NCBI RefSeq assembly: GCF_025369935.1
Contig: NZ_CP104467.1
Location: forward strand, 7,509,001 to 7,573,000
Length of the DNA stretch: 64,000 nt
Direction: 5' to 3'
From: Paenibacillus andongensis
GTDB taxonomy: Bacteria > Bacillota > Bacilli > Paenibacillales > NBRC-103111
Shown here in pieces: positions 32,567-42,059 of this stretch. Every line of letters begins with the position of its first letter. Position 1 is the first letter of the stretch. A program made the translations under genes and the position numbers. The notes under the pieces are model-generated. The model ran no database searches and was not told where the DNA came from. It was given only the letters and a program-made list of their open reading frames with translations.

Positions 32567-34018
32567 TTAGGATTCGGGTGTGCCCGGCAAAGTTCTGTAT
32601 GAGATGCCCTCTACTTCTTTGTCCTTATTCAAATTAGTGACTTTCTTCGAAGACCACAAGGCCTCGATTTCCTCCAGCGATCTTCCCTTTGTCTCGGGCA
32701 CTAGACGCCAAGTGAAAAAGAATGTAACCAAGGACATGAAACCGAATATCCAGAATGTCACCGCGGGTCCTGCGGAGCCAAGCATCGGCGGAAAGGTCTG
32801 CGATACGATATAATCCGCTGTCCATAGCGCCATAGAAGCTATCGCCGTAGCTTTTCCACGAATACGGTTCGGGAAAATTTCGGACATAATCACCCACACG
32901 ACAGGCCCAAGCGATACTGCAAAGGAAGCTACATACAATAAAATAAAGATGAGCACCAATGGCCCGGAAGGTTGTCCGGTGTGAAAGGCGGCGCCAATTA
33001 CGACTAGGCAAACTGTCATCGAGGCAGATCCGACGAGCAAAAGAGCCTTACGTCCTACCTTATCGATCAGCCAGATAGCAAGAATGGTGAAGAGGAAATT
33101 AATCAAACCGACCAGAATGGTCTGAATCAGCGAAGCATTCGTGCCAGCTCCTGTTTCCTTGAAAATCTCAGGGGCATAGTACATAATCGCGTTAATCCCC
33201 GTAACTTGCTGGAGAACAGCCAGCCCTACACCTACAATTAAAGCAAGCCGCAAAGCGGGGCTGAACAGCTGGCGGATCGATCCGCTTTCCTGCATGAACG
33301 ACTCCTTGATATCCAGTACTTCCTGTCTGGCCAATTCGTCGCCGTGAATCTTAAGCAGAATCGGAAGAGACTCTGCTGCTCTCCCCTGCTTGATCAACCA
33401 TCGCGGACTTTCAGGCACAAAGAAAAGCAATACTAAGAACAGCAAGCCGGGAAGAACCCCGAAACCAAACATCCACCGCCAAGCTGTTGAAACGTCCCAC
33501 GCGTCGTTACCATATCCCGCAATGCCCATGTTAATGAAATATACGAGGAAGATACCAGTCACCGTCGCGAACTGATTCAGGGCCACTAGACGGCCGCGAT
33601 ACTTGGCAGGCGCTATTTCCGCGTTATAAAGAGGACATAGCGTTGAGGTAATCCCAATCCCAAGTCCACCAATAATACGGGCAATAATATAACCGGTGAA
33701 CGTGTCTGGAATGGCGGAACCGATGGACCCGATAATAAATAGGATCGCAGCCATAATCAGCACTTTTTTCCGACCGAACTTGTCCCCCAACATACCGGAT
33801 CCTGCGGCTCCAACGATACACCCGATGATTAAGCTGGAGACCGCCCAGCCCACTTCCACCTCACTGAGGTCGAAACGTTCTTTCATAAAACCGATTGCAC
33901 CCGACACAACAGCTGTATCGAATCCAAATAATAAACCGCCTAAAGCGGCAACCATTGAAACTAGCGTAACAAACTTCATGCTTACTTGTTGGTCTTGATG
34001 GTTTATATGTGAGCTCAT
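32567..34018 (-). CDS. MFS sugar porter (xylose/arabinose:proton type)
   Basis: A 483-residue, 12-helix sugar porter. Hallmarks are GGLLFGFDTAVVSGAIGF near residue 27, DKFGRKK near residue 85, RGRLVALNQFATVTG near residue 141, PESPRWLIKQGR near residue 206, VLQQVTGINAIMYYAPEIF near residue 268 and the final PETKGRSLEEIEALW. It most resembles XylE, AraE, CsbC and YwtG. It brings a pentose or hexose in with protons. It lies downstream of a sugar-sensing three-gene regulatory set on the same strand, with its own extended -10 promoter. The exact sugar is not determined; xylose is favoured by the regulator type. Confidence 0.88.
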   Translation of the reverse strand: MSSHINHQDQQVSMKFVTLVSMVAALGGLLFGFDTAVVSGAIGFMKERFDLSEVEVGWAVSSLIIGCIVGAAGSGMLGDKFGRKKVLIMAAILFIIGSIGSAIPDTFTGYIIARIIGGLGIGITSTLCPLYNAEIAPAKYRGRLVALNQFATVTGIFLVYFINMGIAGYGNDAWDVSTAWRWMFGFGVLPGLLFLVLLFFVPESPRWLIKQGRAAESLPILLKIHGDELARQEVLDIKESFMQESGSIRQLFSPALRLALIVGVGLAVLQQVTGINAIMYYAPEIFKETGAGTNASLIQTILVGLINFLFTILAIWLIDKVGRKALLLVGSASMTVCLVVIGAAFHTGQPSGPLVLIFILLYVASFAVSLGPVVWVIMSEIFPNRIRGKATAIASMALWTADYIVSQTFPPMLGSAGPAVTFWIFGFMSLVTFFFTWRLVPETKGRSLEEIEALWSSKKVTNLNKDKEVEGISYRTLPGTPES

Positions 34019-34102
34019 AAGCGATTATCCCTTCTGACTTATCCGCACCCGCGTGCGAGTCTTTTATCGTAAAAAATCGTAAATCTGTCTAATGCGAGAC
34101 TC

Positions 34103-34111
34103 ATTATACCA
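34103..34111 (-). promoter_or_regulatory. extended -10 promoter of the sugar MFS gene
   Basis: The minus strand reads TGGTATAAT, an extended -10 with a perfect TATAAT. A weak CTGAAT lies 16 bases upstream. The leader is about 85 bases and holds a small GCACGCGGGTGC hairpin. It suits activation by the YesN/AraC-type regulator encoded just upstream. Confidence 0.55.
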
Positions 34112-34234
34112 TGGGTTTTGTTCAATTCAGGGGCCAATTCCCTTCACTTATTTGTTGATTACAAGCATAATATTGATGCCTGTCATTCTCCGTCGGAGAT
34201 AGGGCGACAGACTAGCATATTTTTGTCCCGTAAA

Positions 34235-34266
34235 AACAAAAAAGTCCATGCTGCTCAGCATGAACC
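34235..34266 (-). terminator. terminator after the AraC-type response regulator
   Basis: On the minus strand GTTCATGCT pairs with AGCATGGAC around a 4-base loop and runs into T6. It separates the regulatory operon from the MFS gene. Confidence 0.82.
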
Positions 34267-34271
34267 CTCTT

Positions 34272-35639
34272 TTATACTTGACTGCGGTATTCGGTAGGCG
34301 TTACCCCAGTTACCTTTTTAAATACTCGGCTGAAATAGTTAGGGTCTTTATAACCCACCATATAACAGACTTCCTTTAGGCTGAATTGCCCGTCCCTTAT
34401 GCATTCTTTGGCCCTTTCGATCCGCAGCCTTGTCACATAATCGATGAAGGTTTCTCCTGTTTGCTGCTTGAATACTTTACTGAAATAATACGGGTTCAAG
34501 TGGACATGTTCCGCCACATCTTCAAGGGATAGCTCCTCGCGGAATTTCTCTTGAATGAACGTGATGGCGTTGTCTAGGACACTCCATGTTCGCTGCTCAC
34601 GCTCCTCACGGATTCGTTTGATGGCCAATTCCACGTAAGTACGTTCAGATGTGTTGTCTGCCATCAACTTATCAGCCGTTTCACGCTCACCTTCTAGGGA
34701 TTGCATTTTCAAATCCTCAAAAGAGCAAAGGTTACCCCACTCTTTAGGATACGTGGATGCGAAGACGGCTTCAAAATACGATCTCCTTATTCCCTCCATA
34801 TCCACTTGGACGGACCCGATGCCTACATTAGCGTCTATGCTGCGCTGTTGGCGGAGTGTCTCGACCAGCTTATTGCCTAGGAAATGAGCCTCTTCCCGCA
34901 ACACCTCATCCTTGATTTCAGCCTTCTCGAGTAGAAAAATGACCATGTGCCAATGGACCATGGAACTGACCACACAACCGACCCTATTCTTGATAAATCC
35001 TTTGGCGAAATTTTTTACCGTTTCGTAAAGCTTTTTCTTCTCGAGGCTTAATTCCTGTTCGGATGTATGCCCGAATTCCGGCAAGGCGAGTACAAGCGCA
35101 CATCCTTTATCTATGGAAAGCTCGAGGATATCAGCCAGATACCCCACCTCGGTTTCATTCACCTGATCGGACATAAAGACCAGAGCCATTTCCGTTTCCG
35201 CCAGCGGGAGCAGCTGGAAGTACTTATCGCGCATGGCGAACTCCTCGTCGCGCTTTCTTTGGTCCTGATCGATTTCAGCTACCAACCGCTCTAGAAGTGC
35301 AACGATTTGATCGCGTTTAGCCGGTTTGATCAGGTACTCCTTTACCCCCAAGGAAAGGGCTTCTTTGGCATATTCAAAGTGTTCATAGGCTGTAACCAGA
35401 ACCATCTTGATCTGCGGACTATGAGCCTTGATTTCCTTTAAAGCTTCAAGTCCTTGAATGCCCGGCATCCGAATATCCATCAGGACAATATGCGGCCGTA
35501 ATTCATCTGCCTTTTGAATAGCTACGCGACCATTCTCTGCATGAATAATTTCAAACGTATTCGGCATCATGCGGGTAACAATCCACTCGATGCCTTCTCT
35601 CTCTAAAGCTTCATCATCTGCGATCAGTAGGCGATACAT
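34272..35639 (-). CDS. YesN-type response regulator with AraC DNA-binding domain
   Basis: A 455-residue regulator. Receiver residues 1-125: IADDEALEREG near residue 7, phospho-acceptor Asp in IVLMDIRMPGIQ near residue 55, Thr/Ala in LVTAYEHF and Lys in YLIKPAK near residue 106. A long middle part (about 130-340) is of unknown fold. The end (about 345-455) is an AraC double helix-turn-helix: LSLEDVAEHVHLNPYYFSKV and FSLKEVCYMVGYKDPNYFSR. The ATG at 35639 is preferred since AAAGGAGG stands 6 bases before it. It overlaps the kinase stop by 26 bases. It probably activates the adjacent sugar transporter. Confidence 0.9.
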   Translation of the reverse strand: MYRLLIADDEALEREGIEWIVTRMMPNTFEIIHAENGRVAIQKADELRPHIVLMDIRMPGIQGLEALKEIKAHSPQIKMVLVTAYEHFEYAKEALSLGVKEYLIKPAKRDQIVALLERLVAEIDQDQRKRDEEFAMRDKYFQLLPLAETEMALVFMSDQVNETEVGYLADILELSIDKGCALVLALPEFGHTSEQELSLEKKKLYETVKNFAKGFIKNRVGCVVSSMVHWHMVIFLLEKAEIKDEVLREEAHFLGNKLVETLRQQRSIDANVGIGSVQVDMEGIRRSYFEAVFASTYPKEWGNLCSFEDLKMQSLEGERETADKLMADNTSERTYVELAIKRIREEREQRTWSVLDNAITFIQEKFREELSLEDVAEHVHLNPYYFSKVFKQQTGETFIDYVTRLRIERAKECIRDGQFSLKEVCYMVGYKDPNYFSRVFKKVTGVTPTEYRSQV

Positions 35640-37077
35640 CTCCATCCTCCTTTCCTGCAGCAGGAATCCGGATGAGGACAGTCGTCCCTCGGCCCGGCTC
35701 GCTGTGAATATCTACAAGATTCTTTTTTCCATAAAATAATTCAAGTCGTTTAAACACATTGCGCGTCCCTAACCCCGTAGATTGTCCTTTTTCTTGGTCA
35801 GGCAGCGGTGCGGATTCGAAGTGAAGCAGAGACTCACGGACCTCCTCGCTCATACCGATCCCATTATCTGATATGGCAACCCTTACCTCACTAGGCCCGC
35901 ATGCAATAACCAGCTTAATCTCCGCCCCTTCTTCCATTCCCTCAATACCGTGGACAAAAACGTTCTCTAGTATCGGTTGCAGGGTTAGCATGGGAACGTA
36001 CACATCCAGTCCGCTCTCATCAATATCCGTTACGAACTGAATCCGGTCGCGAAAGCGGGCCTGCTGGATAGTAAAATACTCTTTGGCATGCTCGACCTCA
36101 TCCCTCAGCGTCACTGGACGATCCAATTTTCGAAGATTATACCGAAGAAGATTGGACATAGATACCGTAAGATCGCTTGTTTTCTCAGCACCCTCAAGCA
36201 GAGCAAGCTTGGATATGACATTCAAGGAATTAAAGAGAAAGTGCGGGTTGATCTGATTTTGCAAAACTTCCAGCTCCAATTCCTTAACCAGCTTGTCCTT
36301 TTCCAAGCTTTCTTTCTCTTTCATAATCAGATCTTTCAAATTATCTTGCATGCGCCCAAAAGCTTTAGACAACATACCAAACTCATTATGCTCGCTAACC
36401 TGCGGAGGGGGCGCTTGCAAATTCCCGTCTGAAATTTGTTGAGCTGTTAAGGCCAACTGCTTGATCGGTCGGGTAATACCTAGGGAGATCCAATAAGCAA
36501 ACAAGACACTTATCAGTGTATTCAAGATAAAGATAGCGACTCCCCAATGATTCATAACTTCTGTTTGAATAAGAATTTGTCTGTAAAAAGGCTGATAATA
36601 ACTGAGTTCCAGGTCAATAAGATGATGTCCTTCTGCTTGGATGAACGCCGCTGTCTGCTCTGCCTCTTCGTAGAAAGCCGCATAAGCCAAAGAGCTTTGG
36701 CTATTTAAAGCCTCTATGACTCCCGCTTCTTGCCCTATAAAAGTATCGATCATATTACGATAGCTGCGGACTGTAAGATCCGTAGTTGGAATAGTCGTCC
36801 CCTGTGCAGACAAGCTTTCCCGCAGATGATTGAGCTCATCCCTCTGACTTATATAGGCCTTGCGGCTGTTCTCCGTTCGATCCATTAAGTAGACATTCAG
36901 AGCACGAAGATTCTCTTGCGTTTGTCCGGCAATTTGTTTGTACAATAATACCCGATCCAGCATCACATTATAGCTTTGCTGCACCGTTCTTCCACTTTCA
37001 AAGATGAAATAAGCGACCGCGTTATTCAATATAAAAAGCGCCGGAATGACAACAAATAGCATTCTACGTATATTCAT
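35614..37077 (-). CDS. LytS/YesM-type sensor histidine kinase
   Basis: A 487-residue membrane kinase. Helix 1 is residues 6-24, helix 2 about 180-202, with a mostly helical 150-residue extracellular region. HAMP follows (GITRPIKQLALTAQQISDGN). A coiled stretch leads to the His_kinase domain: LQNQINPHFLFNSLNVISKL near residue 275, then TLQPILENVFVHGIEG near residue 362, ISDNGIGMSEEV and GLGTRNVFKRLELFYGKK. Its start overlaps the stop of the sugar-binding protein gene (ATGA), so sensor protein and kinase are coupled, as in the XylFII-LytS system of Clostridium beijerinckii. Confidence 0.9.
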   Translation of the reverse strand: MNIRRMLFVVIPALFILNNAVAYFIFESGRTVQQSYNVMLDRVLLYKQIAGQTQENLRALNVYLMDRTENSRKAYISQRDELNHLRESLSAQGTTIPTTDLTVRSYRNMIDTFIGQEAGVIEALNSQSSLAYAAFYEEAEQTAAFIQAEGHHLIDLELSYYQPFYRQILIQTEVMNHWGVAIFILNTLISVLFAYWISLGITRPIKQLALTAQQISDGNLQAPPPQVSEHNEFGMLSKAFGRMQDNLKDLIMKEKESLEKDKLVKELELEVLQNQINPHFLFNSLNVISKLALLEGAEKTSDLTVSMSNLLRYNLRKLDRPVTLRDEVEHAKEYFTIQQARFRDRIQFVTDIDESGLDVYVPMLTLQPILENVFVHGIEGMEEGAEIKLVIACGPSEVRVAISDNGIGMSEEVRESLLHFESAPLPDQEKGQSTGLGTRNVFKRLELFYGKKNLVDIHSEPGRGTTVLIRIPAAGKEDGDVSPTDRR

Positions 37078-38063
37078 GGGCTGCCCACACTTGGCTTCAA
37101 ATGGTTACTATCCAGAATATCCGTAGCGGTGAAGTGCTGGACGGGAATGGAGCCCCCTTTGAAAATTTCCGCTAACAAATGAACGGATTTGAATCCAATC
37201 TCTTTGGGATGTTGAACGATGGTAGCAAGGATTGCTCCTTGGGCGATGCCCTGCCTGGTTTCATCTAAGTCATCAAATCCGTACACGCTTACATCTGTTC
37301 GATTCGTTGCCTTCAATCCTTCCACGATACCAACAGCATCTAAGGAGCTAAATCCCACCATCGTCTGAATACTTGCGTATTGGTTTAACATAGCTTCAGT
37401 CTGCTTAGCTGCTTGAATCCGTGAAATATTCGATGAGCGGACGGCTACAATTTCAAATCCTGGCGTATTTCGAATAATGGAACGGAAACCCTCTAGACGC
37501 AGCTGTTGATTATCCGCCAGTTCGCTCCCGATAATGACACCGATACGGCCTTTCCCGCCACCAGCTTTCACCACCAGCTCTCCCATGCGTTTGCCTGCTT
37601 CCCAATTATCTGTTCCCACGTAGGCAAGTCGCCGGCTCTCAGGCTCATCTGCATCAACTGTAATCACTGGAATACCTTGATCGATAGCCTTGCCGATCAG
37701 AACATCGTAGCGCGGATCTTTTATCCCTTGGACGAAAATGGCATCCGGCTTGGCAGCAATTGATTTCTCCAGAAGATTCATTTGCTCAGCAGGATTAATG
37801 CGAATCGGCCCCATGTAATCAATCTTCGCACCCAGCTGCGCCGCGGCTTCTTTTGCTCCCTGTTCCACCGTTCTCCAGAATGGATTGTCGATCTCTTGAG
37901 CTATAAGCACAACGTGCTTGATACGTTTATCCTCTACCTTGCCCTGCTCCATTTGCCCGACCAGTTGATCAATCTTAAGTGTAGAAGATAAAAACTGAAA
38001 TAGAAAATAACAGAATACTAGAAATATGCCTATCAGCCCCACAGTCCACTTTCTATTCGACAT
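37074..38063 (-). CDS. membrane-anchored sugar-binding sensor protein (XylFII/RbsB-like)
   Basis: A 329-residue protein. Residues 6-28 are one hydrophobic helix with no lipobox, so it is anchored in the membrane rather than lipid-modified. Residues 45-325 are a type I periplasmic sugar-binding fold: VVLIAQEIDNPFWRTVEQGA, PDAIFVQGIKDP, GIPVITVDADEPES and VYGFDDLDETRQGI. No ABC permease or ATPase adjoins it; a kinase does. It therefore probably senses sugar outside the cell and signals through the kinase. The exact sugar is unknown (xylose by analogy). Confidence 0.87.
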   Translation of the reverse strand: MSNRKWTVGLIGIFLVFCYFLFQFLSSTLKIDQLVGQMEQGKVEDKRIKHVVLIAQEIDNPFWRTVEQGAKEAAAQLGAKIDYMGPIRINPAEQMNLLEKSIAAKPDAIFVQGIKDPRYDVLIGKAIDQGIPVITVDADEPESRRLAYVGTDNWEAGKRMGELVVKAGGGKGRIGVIIGSELADNQQLRLEGFRSIIRNTPGFEIVAVRSSNISRIQAAKQTEAMLNQYASIQTMVGFSSLDAVGIVEGLKATNRTDVSVYGFDDLDETRQGIAQGAILATIVQHPKEIGFKSVHLLAEIFKGGSIPVQHFTATDILDSNHLKPSVGSP

Positions 38064-38205
38064 GGAGCACCCCCGAGGTTTAGTAAAAAATATAGATTTA
38101 TTATACAGAGCCTGCCGATAAAACGGAAATCTCGTTTAGTATGCGATGATGAATAATTTTCCTATACATGGCAAAAGGTACTACTGACAATTTAAGGAAG
38201 GATGA

Positions 38206-39780
38206 ATGGGGACAATGGACAAAGACAACCAAGAGATGACCTTAACGAATCGTCAAGGTCATCCGATTTCAGATAATCAAAACATAAGAACCATTGGAAA
38301 TCGAGGACCTTCAACGCTCGAAAACTACCATTATATCGAGAAAATATCTCATTTTGACCGGGAGCGCATTCCAGAACGTGTTGTACATGCACGCGGTGCC
38401 GGTGCTCATGGCTATTTCGAGGCCTATGGCAAAGTGGGTAAAGAGCCTATTTCCACCTATACACGGGCCAAGCTTTTTCAAGAGGCGGGTAAACGAACCC
38501 CTGTATTTGTCCGATTTTCTACTGTCGTTCACGGCAATTACTCTCCGGAAACATTTCGTGATCCGCGTGGATTCGCCACAAAGTTTTATACCGAGGACGG
38601 GAACTGGGACTTAGTCGGCAACAACTTGAAGATCTTCTTTATTCGCGATCCGTTGAAGTTCCCGGACATGGTTCATGCCTTCAAGCCAGACCCCGTTACC
38701 AACCTGCAAAATCCAGAGAAGATGTTCGATTTCGTATCGAACTCTCCTGAGGCCACTCATATGATCACATTCGTTTTCTCTCCGTGGGGAATTCCAGCCA
38801 ATTATCGACAAATGCAAGGGTCAGGTGTGAATACCTACAAGTGGGTCAACCAAGACGGGCAAGCCGTATTAGTCAAATATCACTGGGAACCGCTGAAGCA
38901 AGGAATGAAGAACCTGACTCAGAAAGAAGCAGAAGGCATTCAGGGTAAAAACGTAAGTCATGCCACGCAGGATTTGTATGAAGCCATCGAACGCGGCGAG
39001 TATCCGGAGTGGGAGCTCTGTGTTCAAATCTTGAGTGATGACGAGCATCCTGAGCTCGACTTCGACCCGCTTGATCCGACGAAGCTTTGGGATCATGAAC
39101 AATTTCCTTTTTTACCCGTGGGCAAAATGGTTCTGAATAAAAACCCGGACAATTACTTTGCCGAAGTCGAGCAGGCCGCTTTCGGTACGGGGGTTCTGGT
39201 CGATGGACTTGATTTCTCCGATGACAAGCTGCTGCAGGGCCGAACCTTCTCCTACTCCGATACCCAGCGATATCGCGTGGGAACGAACTACCTTCAGCTG
39301 CCGATTAATGCCCCCAAAACACGTGTAGCCACGAACCAACGAGATGGGCAAATGGCCATCATGGTGGATCGGGCACCCGGGCAGAATCCGCATGTAAACT
39401 ACGAGCCCTCTTCGCTTGGAGGGTTAAAAGAAGCGGTTCCTTTAGGCAAAGAACATCAACCGATGTATAATGACAAATTAGTCCGTGAAAAAATCAGCCG
39501 AACCAATGACTTTGGGCAAGCCGGAGATACCTACCGCAAATTCGAAGATTGGGAACGCGATGAATTGATTGCTAATTTGGTAGATGCGCTGAAGATATGT
39601 AAGCCAATTATCCAGAGTAAAATGATCGAATATTTCACAAAGGCCGATGCGGATTACGGTCGACGTGTTTCTGAAGGCCTTGCTCAAGCTAATGTCGATT
39701 CGGCACACCTCGGTTCCGATTCCGAAAGAGATGGCGCTGAAATGGCCGAGAACTCAGGAAAGCGAACCGATGGATATTAG
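38206..39780 (+). CDS. monofunctional haem catalase, KatX/KatA-like
   Basis: A 524-residue clade-3-type catalase that splits hydrogen peroxide. The catalytic His is in RVVHARGAGAHGYFE near residue 60, the Asn in LVGNNLKIFFIRDPLKFPD near residue 133, and the haem Tyr in GRTFSYSDTQRYRVGTNYL near residue 343. The N-terminus has QEMTLTNRQGHPISDNQN, as in B. subtilis KatA and KatX. The length and the neighbouring spore-coat genes favour a KatX-like spore catalase, but KatA cannot be excluded. The ATG at 38206 has AAGGA 7 bases upstream. A terminator follows. Confidence 0.92.
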   Translation: MGTMDKDNQEMTLTNRQGHPISDNQNIRTIGNRGPSTLENYHYIEKISHFDRERIPERVVHARGAGAHGYFEAYGKVGKEPISTYTRAKLFQEAGKRTPVFVRFSTVVHGNYSPETFRDPRGFATKFYTEDGNWDLVGNNLKIFFIRDPLKFPDMVHAFKPDPVTNLQNPEKMFDFVSNSPEATHMITFVFSPWGIPANYRQMQGSGVNTYKWVNQDGQAVLVKYHWEPLKQGMKNLTQKEAEGIQGKNVSHATQDLYEAIERGEYPEWELCVQILSDDEHPELDFDPLDPTKLWDHEQFPFLPVGKMVLNKNPDNYFAEVEQAAFGTGVLVDGLDFSDDKLLQGRTFSYSDTQRYRVGTNYLQLPINAPKTRVATNQRDGQMAIMVDRAPGQNPHVNYEPSSLGGLKEAVPLGKEHQPMYNDKLVREKISRTNDFGQAGDTYRKFEDWERDELIANLVDALKICKPIIQSKMIEYFTKADADYGRRVSEGLAQANVDSAHLGSDSERDGAEMAENSGKRTDGY

Positions 39781-39824
39781 AATTTAAACTTTCGAAAATG
39801 ACCAAATAATACTCATAGAACTGT

Positions 39825-39875
39825 GACCCGAAAGATGGACTCTTTGAAAAAAGTGACCTCTCTCGGGTCTTTTTG
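39825..39875 (+). terminator. terminator after the catalase gene
   Basis: GACCCGA pairs with TCGGGTC around an A-rich loop of about 30 bases, followed by T5. Confidence 0.68.
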
Positions 39876-39890
39876 CGTTTTTGCCATTTG

Positions 39891-39914
39891 AATTGTTGTA
39901 GAAACTACAACATT
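39891..39914. repeat. fifth copy of the GTTGTA-N5-TACAAC palindrome
   Basis: ATTGTTGTA, a GAAAC loop and TACAACATT form a near-perfect hairpin with the same 5-base loop as the four copies at 12571-12758. It sits between the catalase terminator and the CotS-like gene. Confidence 0.65.
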
Positions 39915-40078
39915 GGTAATCCCGGCAGCCTAGCCTTCCTCTTTTTTTGTTTCCTCGCTGTTTCAACGGAAAGTTTTTAGCTGCACCCGTGGCATTAGAC
40001 CATACATTCCTACCCATGAATGAATAGTCTAGCTAATAACTAATCTTCCACCCATCTTAAATAAAGCGAGGTTGCCAC

Positions 40079-41125
40079 ATGGCAAATCCCTATACGAAAC
40101 ACCGAATTCGCAAGGTTACTCGCCGCTTTGGCTTGCGGCTGCTCCGGTCAGGCACGGTTGCATCCTTTTACAAAGAAAACGCAATTATTCAAGTACAAAC
40201 GAATACGGGCACCTATGCCGTGAAACCCTTTTTTCGAAATACACTCCTCCGCTCGAGTACCCTTCATCAAATGAAAACAACCGCAGAGAATATAAAACTT
40301 TTGATAAATAGCGGATTCAGCTACATGCCCAAATGGCTCACTGCCCGTTCTGGGAAGTTATGGACTTTACACCACGGACGCCCCTTCTATATGACGGAAT
40401 GGATAAAAGGAAGAAATCTGGAAACGAAGGAAGATTTTGAAGAGCTTGGCCGGGCCCTTGCCACTCTACATACAACATCCGGTGATCTCCTCGACACGAA
40501 AGGGCCCTTCACAAATAAACAAATCGAGTTATGGAAAATCCAAGATCGCCTCTTTCGTAGACGAATGGATAGAGCTATTCAAAAGCATGAGCGGAACCGC
40601 AGATGGTACAAAAAGTACGGAAAGCACTGTAAGCGCCTTACCGATCGGGTATGGGATAACTTAAACAGCCCCGAGATCGCAGATCTTTTGAAGAAGGAAT
40701 CGGAACGTCCCACATTGATACACAACGATATTACTTCCCCTAATGTCATTATTTCTGAAAACGGCCAACTGTTCATTATCGATTGGGACCGTGTTAAAGT
40801 GGGCTCCATCTATGTGGATCTAGTGAAAGCGCTCATGAACACAACGCAATTCAATCCCGATTTCATACTAGCGTTGTTAAAAGGGTACGAGGAACGCCGT
40901 CCTTTAGACGCGACCGAACGCAAATTAATTTCGGCCTTATATGGATTGCCTCGGGAAGCTTGGCACGCTACTCGGTTCCCTAATCGCTCAAGAAGCCGAG
41001 AAATGCTCGATATTTTGGAGCAAACCTGGGATTCCCGGTTAAAAGCAATGGATTTATTAGAAGCATGGACAAAATCAATCCCTAAGGAGAATGAGCATGA
41101 AAATGTCCATGAAGTCACAGATTGA
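40079..41125 (+). CDS. CotS-family spore-coat kinase-like protein (first)
   Basis: A 348-residue protein with an aminoglycoside-phosphotransferase/CotS fold. The catalytic loop is THLIHNDITSPNVI-like (LIHNDITSPNVIISENGQLF near residue 213: H-N-D and Asn), and the metal-binding Asp is in FIIDWDRVKVG near residue 232. The first 60 residues are rich in Arg/Lys and act as the N-lobe, with YAVKPFF holding the ATP-lysine. CotS-family proteins are assembled in the spore coat and look like small-molecule or protein kinases. GAGG lies 7 bases before the ATG. The stop overlaps the start of a second related gene by 29 bases. Confidence 0.82.
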   Translation: MANPYTKHRIRKVTRRFGLRLLRSGTVASFYKENAIIQVQTNTGTYAVKPFFRNTLLRSSTLHQMKTTAENIKLLINSGFSYMPKWLTARSGKLWTLHHGRPFYMTEWIKGRNLETKEDFEELGRALATLHTTSGDLLDTKGPFTNKQIELWKIQDRLFRRRMDRAIQKHERNRRWYKKYGKHCKRLTDRVWDNLNSPEIADLLKKESERPTLIHNDITSPNVIISENGQLFIIDWDRVKVGSIYVDLVKALMNTTQFNPDFILALLKGYEERRPLDATERKLISALYGLPREAWHATRFPNRSRSREMLDILEQTWDSRLKAMDLLEAWTKSIPKENEHENVHEVTD

Positions 41126-41999
41126 ACAAATGTATGGTATAAAAATCAAAGAAACTCATCAAATCAAAGATATTTATCAGATACGGACCAAGGACGCAAT
41201 GTATTGTTTAAAAAGCTACGCTTTCCCTGAAGACGAGGTCCGATTTATTACCCGTATCCTATCCTATATGGATGAGCGCGGCTTCACTCGTAGTCAAAAG
41301 GTTTCTCCTACGGTGGAGCAATCCCCCTACATGACTTATGATGGCCATTTCTACACGTTAACAAATTGGGTTGACGGAGCGAGGCCGGACTTTACGAGGA
41401 GGAAAGACTTAAAGAAAGGCATTCGAACCTTAGCTAAATTCCATTCCATAGCTGAAGGATTTCCAATAGCCGAAGCTCCGGAAGCAAGAATTCGATATTC
41501 AGGGCTGGATCACGAAATTACTGAATATAAAACCCTACTCAGTTCTTACAAAATTACCGAACATTTAGCAGCACTTAGTGAGGACGTACTAGACCATTTG
41601 CAACAACCCAAAGCGATAGAGGCCATCGATACGGAACAAAAGGCTTCCGCCTTTGTTCATGGCGATTTCAATTATCCCAATCTGATGAAAGACAAACGGC
41701 GGAAGCTGCATTTAATCGACTTTGACAACACGTCGCTCCACACCAGAATGAAAGATTTGTCCCACATTCTTCATCGAAACGCCCTCTGGGATAGTACGGA
41801 GATGCTTCGTTGGATCGATTATTATCAGAAATACCGTCCATTGAGTTCTTCTGATCTCAGCCTTCTTCATGCCCTTCTATCTGCACCTTATCATGTGGTC
41901 CGCAACATAAGGATTGGCGGAATTCGTCTAGCCAAAGAGATTATTCCGACAGTTGCGCATTTGAACAAGTATCAACGTGGGCTTAGGGCTTTGCTTTAA
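41097..41999 (+). CDS. CotS-family spore-coat kinase-like protein (second)
   Basis: A 300-residue protein of the same CotS/APH-like fold. The N-lobe lysine is in MYCLKSYAF near residue 35, the catalytic loop is AFVHGDFNYPNLM near residue 190, and the metal Asp is in LHLIDFDNTSLHTRMKDLSH near residue 208. The start at 41097 is chosen because AAGGAG lies 7 bases upstream, inside the first gene, so the two are co-translated. Both sequences are well separated, which suggests an old duplication. The shared hairpin at 42006 ends the operon. Confidence 0.82.
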   Translation: MKMSMKSQIEQMYGIKIKETHQIKDIYQIRTKDAMYCLKSYAFPEDEVRFITRILSYMDERGFTRSQKVSPTVEQSPYMTYDGHFYTLTNWVDGARPDFTRRKDLKKGIRTLAKFHSIAEGFPIAEAPEARIRYSGLDHEITEYKTLLSSYKITEHLAALSEDVLDHLQQPKAIEAIDTEQKASAFVHGDFNYPNLMKDKRRKLHLIDFDNTSLHTRMKDLSHILHRNALWDSTEMLRWIDYYQKYRPLSSSDLSLLHALLSAPYHVVRNIRIGGIRLAKEIIPTVAHLNKYQRGLRALL

Positions 42000-42005
42000 A
42001 TAATC

Positions 42006-42034
42006 AAAAGGCACCCTTAGACAGGGTGCCTTTT
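42006..42034. terminator. bidirectional terminator between the CotS-like and par-like operons
   Basis: AAAAGGCACCC pairs with GGGTGCCTTTT around a 7-base loop. T-rich sequence follows on both strands, so it can stop both converging transcripts. Confidence 0.8.
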
Positions 42035-42059
42035 AGTTGATTCTTATGTCAGCTATACC

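Noticed and set aside
32222..32602. A 126-codon plus-strand frame in the repeat block downstream of the sugar porter
   Set aside because: It covers a terminator and the 20-base repeats, has no ribosome binding site and has a Cys/Ser-rich random composition.
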